A program made the translations under genes and the position numbers. The notes under the pieces were generated by a model. That model did not search any database. It saw nothing but the letters and a program-made list of their open reading frames with translations, and was not told where the DNA came from. Positions 1 through 13,948 of a stretch of DNA of 64,000 bases are shown here, one piece after another. How positions within the stretch are numbered: position 1 is the stretch's first letter; the number at the start of each line of letters is the position of its first letter. The DNA is taken from positions 22,628,809 through 22,692,808 of the forward strand of contig NC_135563.1 in the NCBI RefSeq assembly GCF_964340395.1, written 5' to 3'. The stretch comes from Glandiceps talaboti (taxonomy: Eukaryota; Hemichordata; Enteropneusta; Spengelidae).

Positions 1-1687
1 ATGTCTCACCTGAACAATAAAAATATGATTGTTCATCACTTAAATTTGAAGTTGATAATAAATGGTAAATGCTAATGCTATCATATTACTTAAATATAAT
101 ACTGTAGAGAACAATGTCAATAATGTACCATTTATGTTGTAAAGCCACTACTAGTCTAGGGGGCTATCCGTTGGGTTTGAATCTGAATAACTAAATATGC
201 AAAATGGTCAAAATAGAACTATAAGGTAGCATGTGAAACAGAAGTCATGGTGTCAATCAAAAGATCATATGATTGTTATCGTTATGATCATGGGTCAAGG
301 GAATACAATTTTATTTCAGGTAACAAGAACTAAGGAGTAAAGAGATATTCAGATTTCTGAAGGAGATGTTTATTTTCAAACCCAATGGATAGACTAAATA
401 TAACGCCACATAATTAACATTTCTTTGGTTATCATTTTGTATATAAATGCTAAGCACTAAACCCAATAATGAAGGAAATCTTCAATCACGAACCAGTTCA
501 ACACCAAGAAATTACCAGAATTTTCTAGTATGGAAAATATTTAGGCTTACAGGTAGCTGACAAAAATGTTGTTTTTTTAAAAATAGGCACAGACAGATTC
601 AACGCAGACAAAAAGCAAACTATGGAATAGTCTAAGTGTATGTATAATTTCACGATAATATTCAGTATATGTTAGATGTTTATTTCAGGACTCCGTCAGA
701 TAATAACTCATCAATTGTGACTTAATGCTGGTACATGCTATATGTCAAGTTATCATTAAAATTAACACACACAGATATATTATAATATAATCATTCCTTT
801 CTCGTGTTGTATTCATTTCATTCCACATGGTTCCTTTGAATGTTATCATCGATTGTGGTACCACAATATTTGCACTACAATAACACTGTATTCTAATTTC
901 TATGTACATAATACAACTTACTTGTGTAATGTATTAACCAAATTCAGTAGCTGGCTGTCAATATTGTTCAATGTATACATTTGTGACGACCTTTCATATA
1001 TTGAAAGGTCACATTATTGTATAATTCATGGCTCAACATGCTATAATTGCAAAGTGCATAGAGGGTTCCTGCAATACATTGTCAAGGTACTCCTCAGACT
1101 TCCCAGTTAGTTTCATAAACCTGTCTCACCTGTATGTTATCTATAGATATAACTGGAACCTTCACATACAATGTACATCACAGTACATGTACATGCATGC
1201 CAACACTGACAACACTTCATTTACTTGGAGCCTAAACAAATACACTGAGTGTTCCAAAATATGCTAACATTGTCAACAGCCTAACAAAAACATTGAGTGT
1301 TCCAGCAATACATGTATGCAGTCAAGGCACTCCTCAGACCACACATTAACATACAATGTACCTGTCTTTAGTGTTATCATAACTAGAACTTTCACATACA
1401 CAGTTTAATTTGTAAAATGCACAAAATTCAGTATGCCAACATTGATTGCCGTGTGAGAACTCTGCAGGATCTCTGTGGCATAGACCCCATACCTTTGCTG
1501 TAAAGCTGAGCATGAAGGCTGCAAGTTTCATAAGTGAACACTTTACTTACATGTATAGTGCCTAATAAAAGGCACATGCATTGTAATAATCTTACAGCTG
1601 TAATAAGGGAACTTCTACTGCAAAAAAAAAATTAACATCTTTGACCATAGACCCTCCATGTTGGAGGAGGGTCTATGCTTTGACATA
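1..1687. other. Non-coding, probably intron of the minus-strand harmonin-N gene
   Basis: No exon could be supported here on either strand. The open frames are short, lack plausible splice contexts and have AT-rich low-complexity composition. Because the harmonin-N exon at 1753-2311 ends in a clear splice donor on the minus strand, this stretch is most likely its intron, with later exons beyond the left edge of the window. Confidence 0.55.
1646..1677. repeat. Short perfect hairpin (12-bp arms)
   Basis: The arm CATAGACCCTCC at 1646-1657 is followed by an 8-base loop and its exact reverse complement GGAGGGTCTATG at 1666-1677. It sits just inside the intron beyond the harmonin-N exon donor. It may be the end or remnant of a small foldback transposon; no target duplication was identified. 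Confidence 0.6.
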
Positions 1688-1752
1688 CTAAGCATTGAAA
1701 TTTATTGTACACAAACAGTTGATATACATTACATTTTTCACATGGTACATAC

Positions 1753-2311
1753 CTGGATAAGTTGAAGACATATATTCTTGTTTGTTGGCAAAACTCTCAT
1801 GGTGAGCCCTCCTTTTTTGTTCTGGTACTTGCAGGTGTGTATGATGTTGAGTTCCTTGTGGTACTACTGGTCTATCACTATATGCTCTGATAAGAGGTGG
1901 ACCCCTATACGATCCAGGTTTGCTTGGTGCATTTTGTACAACAACATGAGGTCTTTTACTTTGAGTAACCTCATACTGCATGTGAGGTTGACCAGCTGGG
2001 TGAGGTTGACCAGCTGGGTGAGGCTGGGTAGCTGGATGAGCCATTCGGTGATAAGGGGCAAGGCGATCATATTCTGGAATGTGAGATGGTGGAATTATAT
2101 TCCTTATTTCCCGTAACAAATCAAGTTTCCTTGGTGTGTCCAGGCAATTGACCAATGCTACCATCAACTTGGCTACATCTTTGTATATATGGTATTCCTT
2201 CAACACATCAAGGAGATAGTTCCGTTCAAAGTCTGACAATACTCTCTTAGATCTGTCATGAAACTGTCTTAGATAAATCTTTCGCTGACTGTCAACTCGA
2301 CCCATAGACAT
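1753..2311 (-). CDS. Harmonin-N-like domain protein, first coding exon (Usher-type PDZ scaffold family)
   Basis: Partial gene: first coding exon, 186 codons plus one base, starting at the ATG at 2311-2309 and ending at a CCAG|GTATGT donor (exon end 1753). Residues about 10-85 form a helical domain with the pattern LSDFERNYLLDVLKEYH, a leucine-rich middle, then IRNIIPPSHIPEYDRL. This matches the harmonin N-like domain that precedes PDZ domains in harmonin, whirlin and PDZD7; those proteins organise links and cargo in stereocilia, microvilli and cilia (family knowledge). It is followed by a His/Pro/Gln-rich linker with tandem PAGQPH-like units (18-bp DNA repeats) and a basic, disordered tail. 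No PDZ domain is visible because downstream exons lie outside the window, so the exact orthologue cannot be named. A 5'UTR acceptor (TTTTAG|G, exon start 2411) implies an upstream non-coding exon. Reading past 1753 adds only intronic codons. Confidence 0.7.
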
Positions 2312-3712
2312 CTTGGAATATTTTCAAGTGGTACTAACTGCTACAATTTGTGATAGTGGAACACCGTGCCATCAAACTATCTCCTTTACATGATCTTCAA
2401 TAATATTTCACCTAAAATACAACAGAAATGAATAAATATGAAATTATTATACATTTCAATGCCAATTGCAGTTATTACACCAGAAAAGCTAAATTTGTTT
2501 TTAAAACTAAATTCCTTTTACCTAGTTATACCTCAACAATAAAGCAATTTAAATTCATACTGTTTCAGTGTTAGATCACAACTTTGCTAAGTGGTGCAAA
2601 ATCTGGAGTTGATTAGTTCAGAAAGTGTAAAATGCATGATTATGATAATAATGTTTATACTTGATAATTAGACAGGAAACTGAATTACCCAGTTCAGTAC
2701 AATTTTGGAATTATAGGTTTTTAGATTATTAATCAAAGTGACACATCTTCATTAGACTGAGAGGTTAAATATCCTGTCCACACAGCAACATATTCATGTA
2801 GGTAATTAGACTGTAGTGCTAAACATTCACTCTTTATTACTACAAAACAACTTAAACAAATGGGACTCTCTCTCTATAATATATATGTAATAGTTTTAAA
2901 CTTGATAGATTACTATCCTCTTATTTCCAACAAACAAAGTCTCCAGCCAAGCTATGTAATCCATGCCTTACACCACATTTAAGATTTACTAGTATAGTCA
3001 TACTGCCTGAGTGGCAGCAATATATTTGTCTGATACTATTTGTGGGAAGTATTACGGACTTGTTGCCACTATTCCAGTTTAGACCTACAGATTACATAAC
3101 ACTGGATTACACTTTTGTCAGAACCCATTATTTTCACTGACCAGGAACAAAAGTGAAATGATGTAATGATTTTATCTTATAATGCTCCAACAAAATACAC
3201 AACAATAAACAACTGAGTACTGGTATTGTTTAGCAAAACAAAACATTCATGTATTTCTTTTATTGGCAATTATTTGATATTGATTAGGCAGGCGTTACAA
3301 TAACTTTCATTCAATACTAGTATGAAAGTTGTAACTTTTATGTTAAAGTAAGTATGAATGCAAATGGCGGCAACTGTGACCTGCTAGCCATGAGACTTGC
3401 TTGGTATTACTTTACATTTATAACTATCTATCAAAGCTTGTGTAAAGAGTTCCTTGAGATGTTCAAAGACAAAGACATGTTTCTGAGTTAGCAAAATGTC
3501 AACTGCTACTTTTACACCATGTCGGTTCTTCCAAAATCTTTTCATACTTGAACTCTTGTATTTCTGAGCTATTTAATCAATACTGACATGCTTGAATCAT
3601 TCTATAATATGGAAAGAGCAGGAGGTGGAATGGCATTCTTAAATCACAGCCAGAACCTTGGAGTACCGGTATACTGACTTACTCCAAGCCAGAACGTAGC
3701 ATATTGATCATA

Positions 3713-3790
3713 ATAATAATAATATTTATTTTTATATACCGTAAATCCATAAAATGCTCTAAACGGTTCACAAAGTTAAAAAAGAAAAGA
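3713..3790 (-). mobile_element. SINE/LINE-type 3' tail remnant
   Basis: Read on the minus strand, this gives a run ending in a hairpin-like 'taaatc...atataaaaataaa' segment followed by an ATT microsatellite. It resembles the common 3' end shared by many animal tRNA-derived SINEs and their partner LINEs, and it parallels the tail of the SINE at 18.2-18.5 kb. The head of the element was not recognised. Confidence 0.45.
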
Positions 3791-4741
3791 AAAAGCACTT
3801 GACATTAAAACAATACTTCATGCTTATAAGCCTGTGCACACTTTGAAACAATAAAACTACTTTCAGATTTTATACTATTTTAATTTAATTTCAGATCTAA
3901 TATTCTGTAATTCCAATTCAGGTTATGCAAAATTAAGCCTATGGCATCACTGTGGCACAGATCCATGTTACTCAAATTATACGAGTATGCTTACAAAAGT
4001 GAAACATTACAATTGAAATTTGTGAAATGAAACATATGTTACTGAAATAATTGTTGCATGTTTTAAATAAACAATCACAGCTAATTCATCGATTTGCAGA
4101 ATTGTTGTAAAAACATTTTCTCTAGGGTTCACATGGAATTTGAATACTAAGAAATTGCTTCATTAGTCTGTATTCAGTTTGTGAACATATACATCATGCT
4201 GCTCACGTAAGTAAAAATGACAACTCGATCTGTCTCACTGTTACTAATTTTAGCAACCAAAGATGATCGAATGATACATGAATGATAATGCCAATGTCCT
4301 ATATTAGACATTATATGTGCATGCCCTTTCATATGTATGTGTATGGATGGATCAAGTTGCCCACTGCAAGCCAGGCAGAAAGTGACAAATGATGAATATC
4401 TCAGATATTCTTGATGGGAAACAAAAGCCCATTGAAACATGAAACGTGCCCAGAGCATGTCATGCAAATTTCACTCTGGAGAATGAATGATGGACTACCT
4501 GTATAACAAACACATGTTTGTCAGTAATATGCAATTGTGGTACTGCACACATGCTCTGAAAGTTGGGTTTTCAAGTGGTACTTTCTTATAGTTTATTTGA
4601 GAAATCATTTGTTAGGATGTCAATAATAGTCTGTAATAATAATATTCTTACCTCACTTTGGTTTATTTTGGTATGTTTGCTCCCATATATGTTTTTTTAC
4701 TCATCTTTTTTAGTAGTGTATGTATTTTAATTTTTTTGTTA

Positions 4742-4816
4742 GTGCTGCTCCTAACAATCTTAGTGAGTCCCTGATACAAAAGGGATGCAATAAATAAATA
4801 AATAAATAAATAAATA
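4742..4816 (+). mobile_element. Non-LTR retroelement 3' tail with (AAAT)n
   Basis: A short unique segment (GATACAAAAGGGATGC) runs directly into about seven AAAT units. This is the usual look of a 5'-truncated non-LTR retroelement ending in a tetranucleotide tail. No coding remnant was seen upstream, so assignment to a family is not possible. Confidence 0.4.
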
Positions 4817-7554
4817 GTCTATGAAAGTTTTCCCGCAAAGTAATACATGAGTAGGGTGGTCAAATTTAATATCTATCAAGTGCAAAATTTGTATTTATTA
4901 AGTGACTTGGAAGGTCGAACCATACACCTGTAAACATTTTATACAGCCTATATACAAAACAACTCTTTATTGTATTGTGCAGTATGATATATATGTGTCT
5001 GATTCCATAGGATTATGATAAAGGTATTACCATATTGGGAAATATTACTCTTACCACTGTACCAGCAAAAGTATGTTATGCAAAAATGCATGTGTATCAA
5101 TAAGCCATGTAGTACTACATTGTAGTAGTGAATAGGATATAGTCATGCTTCACTTACTAGGAAAAAAATAGTAGTTGTACTACTAAAATAAAATCTTACA
5201 AGTTAACAAAACTGTATTAGGAATCATTTCTTTTAATTCTGGGACATTTTACCAAAACTGAAGAAGACTTGTTGAATATAATCGATACGATTGATGTCTT
5301 TTTTTAATGGGCAGCAATGTATGGATACATGTACAGTCATGTATAAAAGATGATCTCCATTTTATCACCATCAAATAACATGCATGGTTGGTAGCTGTGC
5401 AGACAAGAGAATTGTGAACGACTTGAAAGCCGTGACATGGGTTTGTGGGACATACATTATGCTCAGGGCAATATAAAGATTTAGTGTTAGTGCTTCAAGC
5501 ACCTGTGTATATTACACGGTTGGAAACTACAGTTTGTGCAATATTCAAAGATAGGGTACTACATCATACATGTAGGTGCAATTTTACATTATGATACCAA
5601 GATAATTAAATTATAGGGCCTTGATTTAATAAAGCATGTAAATTGTAATATTTATATACATTTGAATATGTCGATCTAGGACATGTACATGTACCCATCT
5701 GTGTCACGTACCTGTCTATACATGTACCCATGCAATACACTAGTCCTAACTTCTATATGATTGACAGAAAGACAATCAACTAACATTTTTATATCTATGC
5801 ACAACCTGAGAGTCAGGGATACCTCATAAAATGTTAATGTTACGAGTTAGATATATCATAAGTATTCAGTATTCTTTGTGCTACAGTTTTAGAACCCTGG
5901 TTACAGTGAAATGAAAATCTTGGATCATTTCTTGTGTATCCAACCATAATGTTGGTGGAATACCATATTAAATTGTGCACTCTGGATTTAGTTTAGCAGA
6001 AAAGAAATTACCTATGAAAAATTAACTAATTACTTGTGAACTCAAGGTATTCCAAAGTATCATATAAAACTTGGTTGAGGGAAGACAATTGATCTCTTGT
6101 GTAAGTTGCTTTGTGGTATAGGAAAAGTGACATATTCTAGAATACCTCGAAGTTACATTTCTAACTGAACACATGATGAAATCCAGGTGATAAGATCAAT
6201 TCTTTTATTACACAAGAGTCTGCTCAGAGACTGGCAAGTTGCAACACATTCTGTAGTTGCTGGTTGGCGATCAGAAAGAGAGCATCTTAGCTCTGGTGAC
6301 CATTTTGATTTCATAGTTACATAAAATGAAATGGGATTTTTCAGTGTTATTTTTAACAAGAGAGTTCTCCGGAATTACAACAGGGCTTGGTACCCTTGTT
6401 GTCTTGTTCAAAAGAAAACTTGAAGCATGGATAGTGGCTCAAACAATCAAAGAAGATAACACATCCTCATACATACAATATCATATATATATATAAATGT
6501 ATACACCATATATGTTCTATGATGTTTGGTACAGAGTTCTTTTACTGTAAAATGTACAAAAGTATTATTTTTCACTAAGATTACTTTACTCAAATTAAGT
6601 CAGCGTCTAGTCAATGAGTGAATATTTCTTGAGCTTAGCTAAGGTCAGACACAATTGAGGTATTGTAGGGTGTCAATTCTTCAACTAAACACATTCTTTT
6701 GTTATATGCATTCCATTCTTCTGTGTCAGGATAACTGGAAATATTTCATCCTTACTTGCAAATTCACAAAATGAGTTTATTTCCAACATGCTATTATCCA
6801 CACTTTCCCATTTAGATCAATTCCAGCCAAAAGACTTTCCATTTTATCGCTATCAAATCTGTCGAAAAAGCTTCTTTACATGTGTATTTCCATTGAAAAT
6901 AAAATAAATTAAAATAATCCTAGTACCATAAGATAATCGCAATAATATCAGAAATGACAGGTAGGCAGGAATGATATAAAGGGACTGGTTGATTACAAAG
7001 CTATCTCTGTCTCTGAAAATAGAAAACAAACACTCTCGCCTTCTGTTTATTTGTTTGTACATGTTTTTGACAGATGATGTTATAACAGAAAACAGGATAA
7101 TCATATACATATAGTCATATGGTTGGTATGTGAGTACATGACTGTATATATGTATATAAAGTATTTGCTATTGTGGCTCAGTCATAAATTTATGAGGTAT
7201 CCTCTGTCATCACATTGATAACAATTAATAAGTGGTGGGTCTCAGGTTCCAAACAAAAAACATGACTTATCAAGAGTGGGACTTCAAAAGTGCAAATATT
7301 ACAATATTACAAATATTACTTACAAAGTGCTGATATTCAGAAATGCATGATAAATATGATAAGTAGTTGCTAACTATAACAAAACTTGTACGCTGAGATG
7401 TGATCATTATTGTTGTGTCATTATTGTTGTTGCACTGACATAGAGGTGTAAAAAATTACATATATATGTAAATGCAACATTAAAATGATCTTTGACCAAG
7501 GTCAGAATTGACATAAAAATTGAGCAACTTCTTAGTGGATGATACATGTATAGT

Positions 7555-7916
7555 CTGCAAGATACAACATTCGTGTCATGCTACCAGCCAGCAAAGAAGC
7601 CTGGTGGTAAGGCTGAACAACACAATCGACATATCTTACAGTATAGTTACACTCAAGTCAGTAAGAGATGACATTCATGTCACACTATCAGCCAGCATAG
7701 AAGCCTGATAGGGCTGAACATCACAACGTATATTACAGTCTAGTTACACCCTAGTTAGTAACAGACGACATCGTGTCAAGCTATCAGCCAGCAAAGAAGC
7801 CTGATACACGACATATCTTACAGTCTAGTTTCACCCTAATCAGTAAGAGACGACATTTGTCATGTCACACTATCAGCCAGCAAAGAAGCCTGATACACGA
7901 CATATCTTACAGTCTA
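7555..7916. repeat. Diverged tandem repeat, about four units of 75-110 bp
   Basis: Successive units share the block TATCAGCCAGCAAAGAAGCC, followed by TGATA and then TCTTACAGT(C/A)TAGTT plus a variable run including AGTAAGAGACGACAT. The units differ by substitutions and indels. The short open frame across it is an artefact of the repeat. Confidence 0.65.
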
Positions 7917-10283
7917 AATGGATGATTGAAGTATCAGAAAAATGACAATTTGTTTGTTTTTTGTGTGTCACTTTCTCAGTATTTCTCGGCATACATGTAA
8001 GATGTAGTGTAACTATTAGCAACACTAGAGATGTGCATCACACAAAAGATAATAATACAATGCCGAAGTAGATGATGTACTGTAGACAGGTATAAAGTGT
8101 ATGTCTGCAATTAGGTTAAAAAGAACAATAGAAAAGTAGGAGACAATACACGTAAACTGAAATCGTGACTTAAAGAGACACAACTTGACATGCATCAATT
8201 CACTCTTGAAACTGCACAATTACTGACCGCGTCATTCTTGCACTTTTGTCATGTGTCGTGACTGTTCTTCTAAAACTGAAATATATTTTCTAGGAGATTT
8301 GTTTGATGTCTTCATACGGGAAATTACTTTTCTGAAATCATGTGACATTTTCAAGAATGACCTCCTATAAATATGATGTCTTGAAGATGGCAAAGGCATA
8401 CAAGTGAGTGGATGGAAAAAGATCTAGTCTTTGGTGTGTCATAAAAACATGTGCATACCATTATTATTTTGTAATAATAATTTCAAAATTAGTAATGAGA
8501 ATTCAGATAAAATTTCAGAAAAAATTAGTCACGGGACATTTGCACGACAAATATGATTGAATAATATTTATTCAAATATGTTTATTTTTGTTGTTATCAA
8601 GAAACCCATTATAAATGTGAATCCATTACTCTATAAAAGCCCCCCCCAAAAAAAACCCCAAACAAACAAAAAACTACACGAATTCCAATTTTTATGTTTA
8701 TGTTAGTGGGGCTTATAATAGTCAGGTTACCAGAATATATCATACATTATGTAGAACTTTAGTTGAAGTTATACTATCTAAAAAAATATGACACCTTAAC
8801 AAATTATCAGAACTATAGTAAAATAGGGGTTAAGCAAGGCATTCACATTAATTTATATATTTTTTGCACTATCAAAAGGACCTATAACTTTTACTATGAC
8901 CTAATAAATATACTGCAGTTCATTTGAGTTCATCTTTTAATAATTAATTACGTTTACAATTAAGCTACTCAAGTATGATGATGATATTAATCATGTGTTT
9001 ACAATAATCTACTCCCACATGATGATTAATTTGTCTGTGTCTGTGCATACTCGTGTCCAAATACAGATTATGACATGGAATACATGTATGATAACAGTAT
9101 GAACTCCTGAACTGCAATTAAAGTAATGGATATGTCATAAAACTATCACTGTCAGACTGTCTGTCACCACATATGTACTAGTAGTAATCCTACTATTGAC
9201 ATGCTAACGCTTACCTATTCCTTCATTTCTTGTTGTCTCTAACCTATCAAATATGCTAAAAATAAACAGAGTTAATGGATAAATGAGTTGTACTCAATTG
9301 ATAATATATCCTGTCACTACAACCTGAGAATGGACTTGTGTTTTATACTAATCGTGGTTGTACATACACAGTTGTACAGAGATTTACACAACTATATATC
9401 CCTTTTACTTTTACAAGTCTATTCCTATTATCTCATGCTTACTGTATCCATACATATGTATACATTTGTACATGTCAATTGCCCCATTTCTTGTTGTATC
9501 TATTCTCTTAAATCTGCTAAAAAATAAATTGAGCTTTGGGATCGGACAAATGAGCTGTACTGAATTCATAATATTATACAGTGCAACTAGAGTATGCATT
9601 TATTCCTCCCGAGTTTATCACATGCACAATTGTACAGACATTTATGGATAGGTAATCATTATCAATTCATACAACAAGTATACTTGAGTACATGGAAGCC
9701 TTGTTGATCTCTGGTAACAGGAGTTGAAATTAATAAACCATCTGTTACTCATAGTACCAGGGATTAATCACACAGCTGACCTAAACAGTAGTTGCAGCCA
9801 TACGCAGATTGGACACAATCCCAACAACCTGTTGATTTATACAAGGACACTGTGTTTTTGTTAACCTAACAGGCATGAGAAATTAAGTAAAAATTATACA
9901 ACTTTGGATAACATTACCCATATATTATAATATTGGTATGTGATGTGATTAATAGGCCTGAGAATCTATGGTGGATTTTATATATAAATGTATAGTGTAT
10001 TTATGCTGGGGTACATGTAGGTATCATTATATCAACTGATCCAAATGTGCCAAGTAGAACATATTAAGTGTTCATAGCTCATAACACTTCAATACAAGAT
10101 GATACACATGAAAAGTGTCTTTTCAGTTGAAACATTTATTAAAAATTCAAGCCTTTGAATTACGAATTTACCACTAACAATTTCACAATCTTCACCCAAA
10201 TACATGTATCAGTAACATAATTTTATATGCGAAAGATCCACAGAGTTGTCTAATTCTTAAGCATGTTGTTGATGCCATTTTAA

Positions 10284-10409
10284 CATTGTATTGTATTGTA
10301 TTGTATTGTATTGTATTGTATTGTATTGTATTGTATTGTATTGTATTGCATTGTATGATTGTCATGGACTGTTTTTGTTTTGTTTCTCTTCTTGTGAAGG
10401 CTTACGAAA

Positions 10410-10441
<32 letters not shown>

Positions 10442-10446
10442 AAATA
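10284..10446. repeat. ATTGT pentanucleotide array and nearby (AAAT)n
   Basis: About fourteen perfect TATTG units occupy roughly 10284-10356. A second simple array of AAAT units lies at about 10409-10446. The unique sequence between them (CTTGTGAAGGCTTACG, then AAATAAAT) looks like a retroelement 3' end, so the two arrays may bracket a truncated non-LTR element. Confidence 0.8.
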
Positions 10447-10935
10447 AAAACTGCAAAAAAATGTCCATTCCTTTAATTAAATAACTGCATGTACATCTGT
10501 AAATATATTTTTTGAATGAGTTGTGACATTTGTCAAATATAACAATTAATCAAAAAAAGATAAAATTGTTTCCATGTATGATCCTGAATGGTGAGGTTCT
10601 TTTTTTTAGAAATGTACCAGTCTGACATTTTCATCATCTTTCTGTTATATCAACATCAACATTTCCATATATTCAGGTAAATTTTAACAACATACTTTTA
10701 GTTTCAATTTCATATTGATATTTTTGATGAACTATTGATACATTTGCAATAAACTATCCCTTTTGAGTAATTCCACTTGACTTGGCTGTCATTGTCATTT
10801 AATGTATGCATCAGAAAACATAATTTATACCACTATACCACAACCTTTAGATTTGTACTGGATCTATTTTTGTACCTTTAGGGATAATAAAATTCTGTGA
10901 CTGGGTTGAAGGACGAGTGACTAGAATTGTTTGTA

Positions 10936-11094
10936 GTATTGTATGTCTAGTGACTGTGTACATGTGCAAAGGTTTGGTGCTAGCCTTGTTTGTAGCTCTC
11001 ACTGTCACTCTCAAGTATTGTATGTCTAGTGACTGTGTACATGTGCAAAGGTTTGGCGAGAGCCTTGTTTGTAGCTCTCACTGTCACTCTCAAG
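10936..11094. repeat. 79-bp tandem duplication
   Basis: Two nearly identical 79-bp units start at 10936 and 11015, differing at a few positions (GGTGCTAG versus GGCGAGAG). A partial third echo (CTGTCACTCTCAAG) appears near 11158. The plus-strand open frame spanning it is repeat-derived and not supported as a gene. Confidence 0.85.
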
Positions 11095-13468
11095 TACACA
11101 GAAAGACTACTGAACATTACGCCAATTTGTTTATCAAACTCTGTTTTCTGCAGCTGCTGTCACTCTCAAGGAGACTGAATAGTGTGGGCCTTCAGTACAC
11201 TTACTTTATGCTGTTTACATAGATACAAAACTCTGTTTCATTGTATCAAAGTCAAGTTTTGGGAATGAGACTGCTATAAATTAATGGATAGACTTAATTG
11301 TCTTCGTCTATGATAGGCTGACAAATTTCATGACGAATTCTGGTTTTATCCTATATGTATATGTATATAGACAAGATCCACAATCCTTCTACTCTGGTGC
11401 ACAAAACAGGCCTAAAAGATGAAAAACTACAGAATTCCTTGATTTAATTTTAAACTGGATCACTCTATGTACAATCTGCATACAACTACGTTAAAGTTAA
11501 TTACATCATTTAGAGAAAAAAGAAATTATATCAATATGCCTGTACATGTATGATGTAATTTACAAAAAAAAACCCTGTTTTACATGAGATCAATTACCAA
11601 ATGCAGTGTTTTATCACTGAGTCAGTGATTGTACTTGGAAAGTGTGACCTGAAGTAGATTTTATTCAAATATATAACATAAATATCATTTTCCATAAAAC
11701 CATACAATATTTTAGTCAGGAATTTAATATACTCCAAATGAATAGGTTCACAATATCAATGTGGAAAATATATTAGTAAACATAGTTTAAGACAAATCAT
11801 TATCACTTGGAATTCTTTTCTTTCAATAAGTAGGTAAGATGTATAAGTGAACAATAGCCTAGAAACCTTGACCACTCAACACTGTGAAGCCATATAGCCA
11901 AGTCTCTGAGCTATTAGTGAATAAATACTTGAAGTAGTAAACAGAGATGAATATCTCATTAACAGGTGATTAGCAGGTTATTGCCTAATTCACTCATTTT
12001 GGATGTGATCATATCATTTGCATGGAAATTTTGTTGCAAAACTGTGGTTGTTTTAAATCCCAACTATCCATGACAGAATTCCTTTTATCTACTTAACAGT
12101 CTTTGTGTGATAAAAAATACAATAGTGTGTTGAACTTTGAAGTACTAGTATCTAATAAGAAAGTAAAAAATTCACAAGTTATTTGCTCCACCATCAACAA
12201 ACATTGAAAAGTTCAAATGTCAAATGGCTGTCAAACAGAATGGTACATAGCTTCGGTTTAATATCTGTGTGTCCATGGAAGCACAAAAAGTGACTGCTTC
12301 ACCTCTCTCTAAAGACTGATAGTTATTTAATGATGTGTCTTTCAGTTGTTGTATTGCTGTTAGATACAGGCTAGTACACAAGGGAAGGTTCATAGCACCA
12401 TTTCCTCTTTGAGCTAACCACATTATATTTTCCTCAACTGTAATGTTTCCATACAATCAATACATAGAATCTTGACCATCAAAACTTCAAATTACAGTAT
12501 GTGTAAACATGAACAAAAATATATCTTTCACCTTTTTTGAGAATGAAAAGTACAAACGGGAAATGGTTTAATTTCTTGAGAAGCAATCAGATTTACTTTC
12601 AGGTGTATTCAACATGCTTGTGACTATAAATCACCAAGATGCACAGAGAACGTCAACTGAATACCAAACTAAGTCAACCAGGTAACAAAGAATGCCTATT
12701 GTGTGTCTAACAAAAGCAAGGTCTTGTAGATGCCAAAAATTAACAAGAGAAAGGACAGGCCTTTCAAATGAAAGGCCCATTGTTACCTGTTCAGAACAGC
12801 ACACCTCACTAAGCCTTATGGGCACGGATTCAGAATTTCACAGATTCAGTAATTCAGTAATAGAAAACACACCTACTGTTCAGTCAAAATATAGAATTTA
12901 GGATGATAAAATGCGTGGTTATCGTTACATTGGTAAATAACTCAATAATGTGAGGGGGAATTCGTTGAAACTATTGATTTTAAAACCAATGTTTAGAACC
13001 TGCTACTATACTATTCCTTATCGCCGAGGGGCCAAAACTCGATCAAGCTATTTTTATAGTAACGCAATTAGCTAATATTGGCACTGTTGACTACATCATG
13101 ATATATTAAACAAATGTTACAAAACTGTTATTTTACTTCCATTCGTTGTGTTTTTGTAATAATCTAATCTGCATACGAGACTGGTTATACGATTCACTGG
13201 CTAATGTTTCTTACAAATTCGCTTCAGGTGTTCAAATATGCTAAATGATACGTAAACCTTACGGTATCAAATTCCTACACAGTACACTTTCACGATAACC
13301 CTTGGCATAGACTAGACAAACGTACACAGCACGCCACAGCAATCAGAAATATTTACTGATACCGCTTAAAATATATCATAATGTGTTATTTAAGGGCTAT
13401 TTAGAGCAGTCAATAGTGGTCTAGTGTACATAAATTTATCTTGATAAACTAAAACCAAAAATATTTAC

Positions 13469-13948
13469 CTCAAATAGCATCGGTTACCCTGCCATTGACT
13501 GAGCAGCGTCTCTGCAACTTAACTCAGCTTGCTTCGCAAAACACACAGCTAGCTTGCAACAACCTGTCAATAAACACGAGAGTTTACATCGCTGCTGATG
13601 TAGTAGGACGGCACTCCAGGGCAAATCCAATTTCACAAAGTTGAAAAATGTTTCCTTTAAGATATTATTGACTTGATTTAAATGCAACAATCTGTACAAT
13701 ACTTGTAGAAACGCTGAAACCTTTCAGTTGGAATTCTCATAATTTACATCCAAACAGTCGAAGGATGGCGGTGATCCAAGTCCCATGACGTCAAAAAATA
13801 CCGAACGATGATTGGTGTAAGAAAGAGATCAAAGGTCACACTTTCTGGAGGAACGAGCGGTGTATTCCCACAAACAAATTTACAAATGTACACCGTTCGT
13901 GAGAATGAATACTAGTTTTACTTTAGCCAGTGCTTTTGAGTTCATTAC
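13469..13948. promoter_or_regulatory. Divergent promoter between the harmonin-N gene and FAM204A
   Basis: This stretch is richer in CpG than its surroundings. It contains a full palindromic CRE (TGACGTCA, 13786-13793), a YY1-like GGATGGCGG (13763-13771) and a reversed CCAAT (ATTGG near 13811). To the left, a minus-strand donor GAG|GTAAAT ends a probable non-coding exon at 13469; to the right lies the FAM204A start at 13949. The arrangement fits a shared bidirectional promoter. Transcription starts were not determined. Confidence 0.55.

Larger units (their letters stand above)
2412..13468 (-). other. Likely 11-kb first intron of the harmonin-N gene, repeat-rich
   Basis: An acceptor-like site on the minus strand precedes the coding exon (exon start 2411). 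The nearest strong donor in a promoter-like setting is GAG|GTAAAT at 13469. The interval contains no supportable coding exon. It holds SINE/LINE-type 3' tails, ATTGT and AAAT microsatellites, two tandem arrays and A/T-rich unique sequence, each annotated separately where clear. That the whole interval is one intron is an inference. Confidence 0.45.

Noticed and set aside
853-1531. Short frames in the left flank
   Set aside because: AT-rich, overlapping on both strands, without splice sites, domains or recognisable composition.
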